Shown in pieces: positions 60,449 to 64,000 of a stretch of 64,000 bases of DNA (the stretch's first letter is position 1; each line of letters starts with the position of its first letter). Made by a program: the position numbers and the translations under genes. Source of the DNA: Liolophura sinensis (Eukaryota; Mollusca; Polyplacophora; Chitonida; Chitonidae); assembly GCF_032854445.1 (NCBI RefSeq), contig NC_088301.1, forward strand, positions 19,587,808 through 19,651,807, read 5' to 3'. The notes below the pieces were generated by a model. It searched no databases. It saw only the letters and a list, made by a program, of their open reading frames with translations, and had not been told where the DNA came from.

Positions 60449-62439
60449 GCTAAATCACATCAATGTAAGGTACGGTGGTAAGAGATGCCACCACAAAGCA
60501 ATACTCCGCCCACCCCACCCCCACCCCCCACCAAAGATATCACTAGCACAGGCAAGACGACAGCAATGACGTATATGAACATGTACATTTAATATGGTTC
60601 GATTGGTGTCTTAGCCCAAAGGCCATGGTACTAATGCGCCCATCCAAGGTCAGAATTAGGGTAAAATGCTCAGGGTAAGGCAGTCGTTGCATGACTAGGA
60701 TGTGGAGGTGGAGTATGGGTGGGGGATTTGCAGAGCGAGGGGGGAGGGGATGTTAAATAGCGACCTGCACATATACCCTTCCATAGCTGGCTCAGATAGT
60801 CGAAGTGCTCTCAATAGGTTGGTCATGTACCTGACGAAGGTCAGTGGTTTATTCCAAGCCCTGAGGTTTGGTCCACCTGACTGCTGTCAGCTAAGTTGAA
60901 CGGTCTTGAGACTGGCGCGAGGCACTAATCGATCAAAAAATGGAACTATATACAAGCTGGGCAGGACCAAATTTTCAGATCTATGGAAATATCACTATTT
61001 TCACAAGTCAATAAGCATTCTATAACAAAAACCCCTGGAACAAATGTTATTTTTGCTTGCATGGCTACAAAATATTCCGAATATCTTAGCCATATTATGG
61101 TTAATAATCTGCAGCCAATATATATTATGTCACTCCTCGAAGTTTGAAGACTTGATTTGTAAGGCGCCCAATCTTATTTTTTGTTTGTGCGGAAGAAAAT
61201 TAAAACTAAAAATCCACCTGTTTATTGTGTCTGATCCTCCATGTTTATTTGTTTTTTCCCCCTGTTTTTCTAAGCTTTCTGATCCTGTAGATATGCCCTC
61301 AAGGGGAATAACTGCCCGGATGGCCCACATTTTCCACAAATTAGATGATTTGTTTTTACTTTTTACGCCTTCCCTTGACATAGTAAAAATCAGTGCACCC
61401 TATAGTGAAAACGATTCCAATATAAATTACAAGCAATCATTTCTACAAATAAAAAATTACAGTATACAATTTTTAATCATTGTCTGTGAAAGTTGACCAA
61501 CCCCAACAAAAAGTCAGTAAAGAAAATAAAATAAAGCAAAAAATTGAAACAACAGAGCCACAAAAACAATTATGCACAATTTTATTCTTATGTTGTTCAT
61601 TGTGTATGTTCCATACTACCTGCTAGGACAAGGCTATAGGGTTCTCCACAACACGAACAAGATGAAATAAATGTTTCACCCCAGGGATATTATTGAGGTG
61701 GGGGGTGGGGCCCAGAGCCTGAGAACTTAATTCTGTTAGGGCACAAGACTTTCCCTAGATAGTGCACCCAAAATACGATCAATAGATAGTGATCCTGAAG
61801 AAGGGCTATGAATAGACCTAGTGCAGCAGCTGGTGCTTATGGTAAACCTAATTACCCAAGGGGGCCCTGGAGCCGGGACAAGCTGTGGGGTGGGGGAGTA
61901 TAAGGTGGAAAGTGGTTGGGGCAGGTAGTTAGGCGCACTCATCGGATTGCACATAAACAACCGTGCTGGGCTGCTGCTTATCATATCGTGGGTATTGTTA
62001 GCAAGCACTCTCCATGTGTCACGCCGAGGAATTGCAGGGTTATGGCCCACGTAAAGTGGCTGAGCTCGATATCAATGAAATGTCAAGAGTATTAGCCCAG
62101 AATCTGTGTTATCTTACAGAGAGTGATGAACTTTGCAATAGTGAATCTTTTTCCGTGAGTTTTGTGGCTGTAAATAGCCGGAGAGAGAGATACCCACTTT
62201 TCCAGGGCTGTCTGGAAAATATCCTTCCGCTGTCAATCAACTTCGTGGTACACAAGAAAATGATACTCCTCTCACCAACAGCTCTGAACTCCTCTTTGAT
62301 GAACTGCTCACCCTTAAAAAAGACTTTCAATTATCTGTGTAAAATATTCCTGAATGTAACACCCAGAGCAGCCATAGTGATGAAGTGTTTAAACACCTGC
62401 TGTCACACTGTCCAACATAGTCCCTCAAATTATGCCATA

Positions 62440-63840
62440 AGGAAGAGTCCATTAACCTCAGTACCCCTGTCCATTATAGTCTCACAAATCCCACCTTAAT
62501 GAAGATCCTGCTAACCTCAGTCCCACTGTTCATTAAAGTCCCGCAAATCCCACCTTAATGAAGATCCTGCTAACCTCAGGCCCACTGTTCATTAAAGTCT
62601 CACAAATCCCACCATAATGAAGATCCTGCTAACCTCAGTCCCACTGTTCATTAAATTCCCACAAATCACACCATAATGAAGAGCCCATTAACCTCGGTCC
62701 CACTGTCAATTATAGTCTCACAAATCACACCTTAATGAAGATCCTTCTAACCTCAGTCCCACTATTCATTAAAGTCTCACAAATCCCACCATAATGAAGA
62801 TCCTGCTAACCTCAGTCCCATTGTTCATTAAATTCCCACAAATCACACCATAATGAAGAGCCCATTAACCTCAGTCCCACTGTCAATTATAGTCTCACAA
62901 ATCCCACCTTAATGAAGATCCTTCTAACCTCAGTCCCACTGTTCATTAAAGTCCCACAAATCCCACCTTAATGAAGAGCCTGCTAACCTCAGTCCCACTG
63001 TTCATTATGGTCCCACAAATCACACCTTATTGAAGAGCCCATTAACCTCAGTCCCACTGTCAATTATAGTCTCACAAATCCCACCTTAATGAAGATCCTG
63101 CTAACCTCAGTCCCACTGTTCATTAAAGTCCCACAAATCCCACCTTAATGAAGATCCTGCTAACCTCAGTCCCACTGTTCATTAAAGTCCCACAAATCCC
63201 ACCTTAATGAAGATCCTGCTAACCTCAGTCCCACTGTTCATTAAAGTCCCACAAATCACACCATAATGAAGAGCCTGCTAACCTCAGTCCCACTGTCCAT
63301 TATAGTCCTACAAATCACACCATAATGAATAGCCCATTAACCTCAGTACCCCTGTCCATTATAGTCTCACAAATCCCACCATAATGAAGAGCCTGCTAAC
63401 CTCAGTACCCCTGTCCATTATAGTCCTACAAATCACACCATAATGAAGATCCCATTAACCTCAGTACCCCCTGTCCATTATAGTCTCACAAATCACACCT
63501 TAATGAAGATCCTGCTAACCTCAGTACCTGTGTCCATTATAGTCCCACAAATCACACCATAATGAAGAGCCCACAAACCTCAGTTCCACTGTCCATTATA
63601 GTCCCACAAGTCACACCATAATGAAGAGCCCATTAACCTCAGTCCCACTGCCCATTATAGTCCCACAAATCACACCATAATGAAGAGCCTATATTAAACT
63701 CAGTCACACTGCCCATTATAGTCCCACAAATCACACCATGATGAAGAGCCTATATTAAACTCAGCCACACTGCCCATTATAGTCCCACAAATCACACCAT
63801 AATGAAGAGACTATATTAAAACTCAGTCACACTGCCCACT
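62440..63840. repeat. 59-bp minisatellite, about 24 units
   Basis: Unit: CTAACCTCAGTCCCACTGTT, CATTAAAGTCCCACAAATCC, CACCTTAATGAAGATCCTG. Left half is dominated by TTCATTAAAGTC and GATCCTG variants; the right half by CCATTATAGTC and GAGCCCAT, with a short insertion (TATATTAAA) in the last units. Confidence 0.95.
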
Positions 63841-64000
63841 GTTCTCACACATCAGGTTTATACACGCTCCTATACAGCTTCTATTCAAATAAAAAGATAG
63901 AAAATTTGTTCATTTTTTTAATCATTTAACCTCACAAAAATGCATAACACATCAAGTTTTCCTGGATTAACATGCAGAACTGTGAATGTCCATTTTTTCC

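Larger units (their letters stand above)
35119..64000. other. 5' region of the PDE4 locus: no proven exon
   Basis: Upstream of the ATG at 35118 I find no PDE4 exon with the vertebrate FDVDNG or SDSDYD motifs and no exon of another recognisable gene on either strand. Contents are SINE A/B, repeat C, minisatellites and plain AT-rich sequence. 35640-39000, 39300-42190, 44950-47900, 48200-49000, 50200-53990 and 57400-59190 hold nothing I can name apart from the separately listed sites. It may contain alternative first exons too short or too divergent to recognise. Confidence 0.6.

Noticed and set aside
61044-61496. 150-codon hydrophobic plus-strand ORF
   Set aside because: AT-rich chance ORF with high Ile/Leu/Phe content; no recognised motif or exon structure.
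62014-62499. 161-codon plus-strand ORF
   Set aside because: Its end runs into the 59-bp minisatellite and the first part matches no family that I recognise.
62440-63840. CRISPR-like array (regular ~59-bp spacing)
   Set aside because: No unique spacers; the whole unit repeats, the genome is eukaryotic and no cas gene is present.

Overview
The window is eukaryotic nuclear DNA from an invertebrate, most probably a marine lophotrochozoan and most likely a mollusc. It is AT-rich, split by large GT-AG introns, and full of tRNA-derived SINE copies and minisatellites. I see no bacterial operon, CRISPR array, rRNA, functional tRNA gene or intact transposase/reverse transcriptase ORF. The mollusc assignment rests on the SINE style and is an inference.

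The only gene I can demonstrate is a cAMP-specific phosphodiesterase of the PDE4 (dunce) family on the minus strand. Ten exons run from 35118 down to 661. They splice at GT-AG sites into one uninterrupted frame of 455 codons, with matching phases at all nine junctions. In order they encode a short N-terminus with an RRNS site, UCR1, linker LR1, UCR2, linker LR2, and the first part of the catalytic domain, including the HNxxHAAD and HDVDHPG metal-binding segments. The rest of the catalytic domain lies beyond position 1. The ATG at 35118 follows an in-frame stop, so it is a good start for one isoform. A splice acceptor inside the same exon (35018-35020) sits near a conserved PDE4 junction and could join exons of longer isoforms.

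Layout. 1-7.1 kb: seven closely spaced exons for the catalytic domain and UCR2 (661-783 to 6968-7061), with several SINE A copies. 7.1-18.6 kb: UCR2 (9689-9801) and LR1 (18442-18545) exons, SINE A and B copies, and a 38-bp minisatellite at 16.1-17.0 kb. 18.6-34.9 kb: a 16.4-kb intron with 53-bp and 51-bp minisatellites, a 60-bp satellite-like array, a 150-bp foldback and several repeat copies. 34.9-35.1 kb: UCR1 first exon. 35.1-64 kb: no proven exon; 5' flank or upstream introns of longer PDE4 isoforms, with 108-, 43-, 21-, 81- and 59-bp arrays. The 21-bp array carries about a dozen copies of TCAAGGTCA, the monomeric site of FTZ-F1/SF-1 and ERR nuclear receptors.

Interspersed repeats. SINE A (tRNA-like head, AATA tail) and SINE B (a different tRNA-like head, ACTC tail) have visibly homologous 3' ends, suggesting a shared LINE partner. 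A third family of about 200 bp (repeat C, five copies) is not one I can name. Nearly all apparent long ORFs outside the PDE4 exons come from tandem repeats or SINEs and are listed as rejected.
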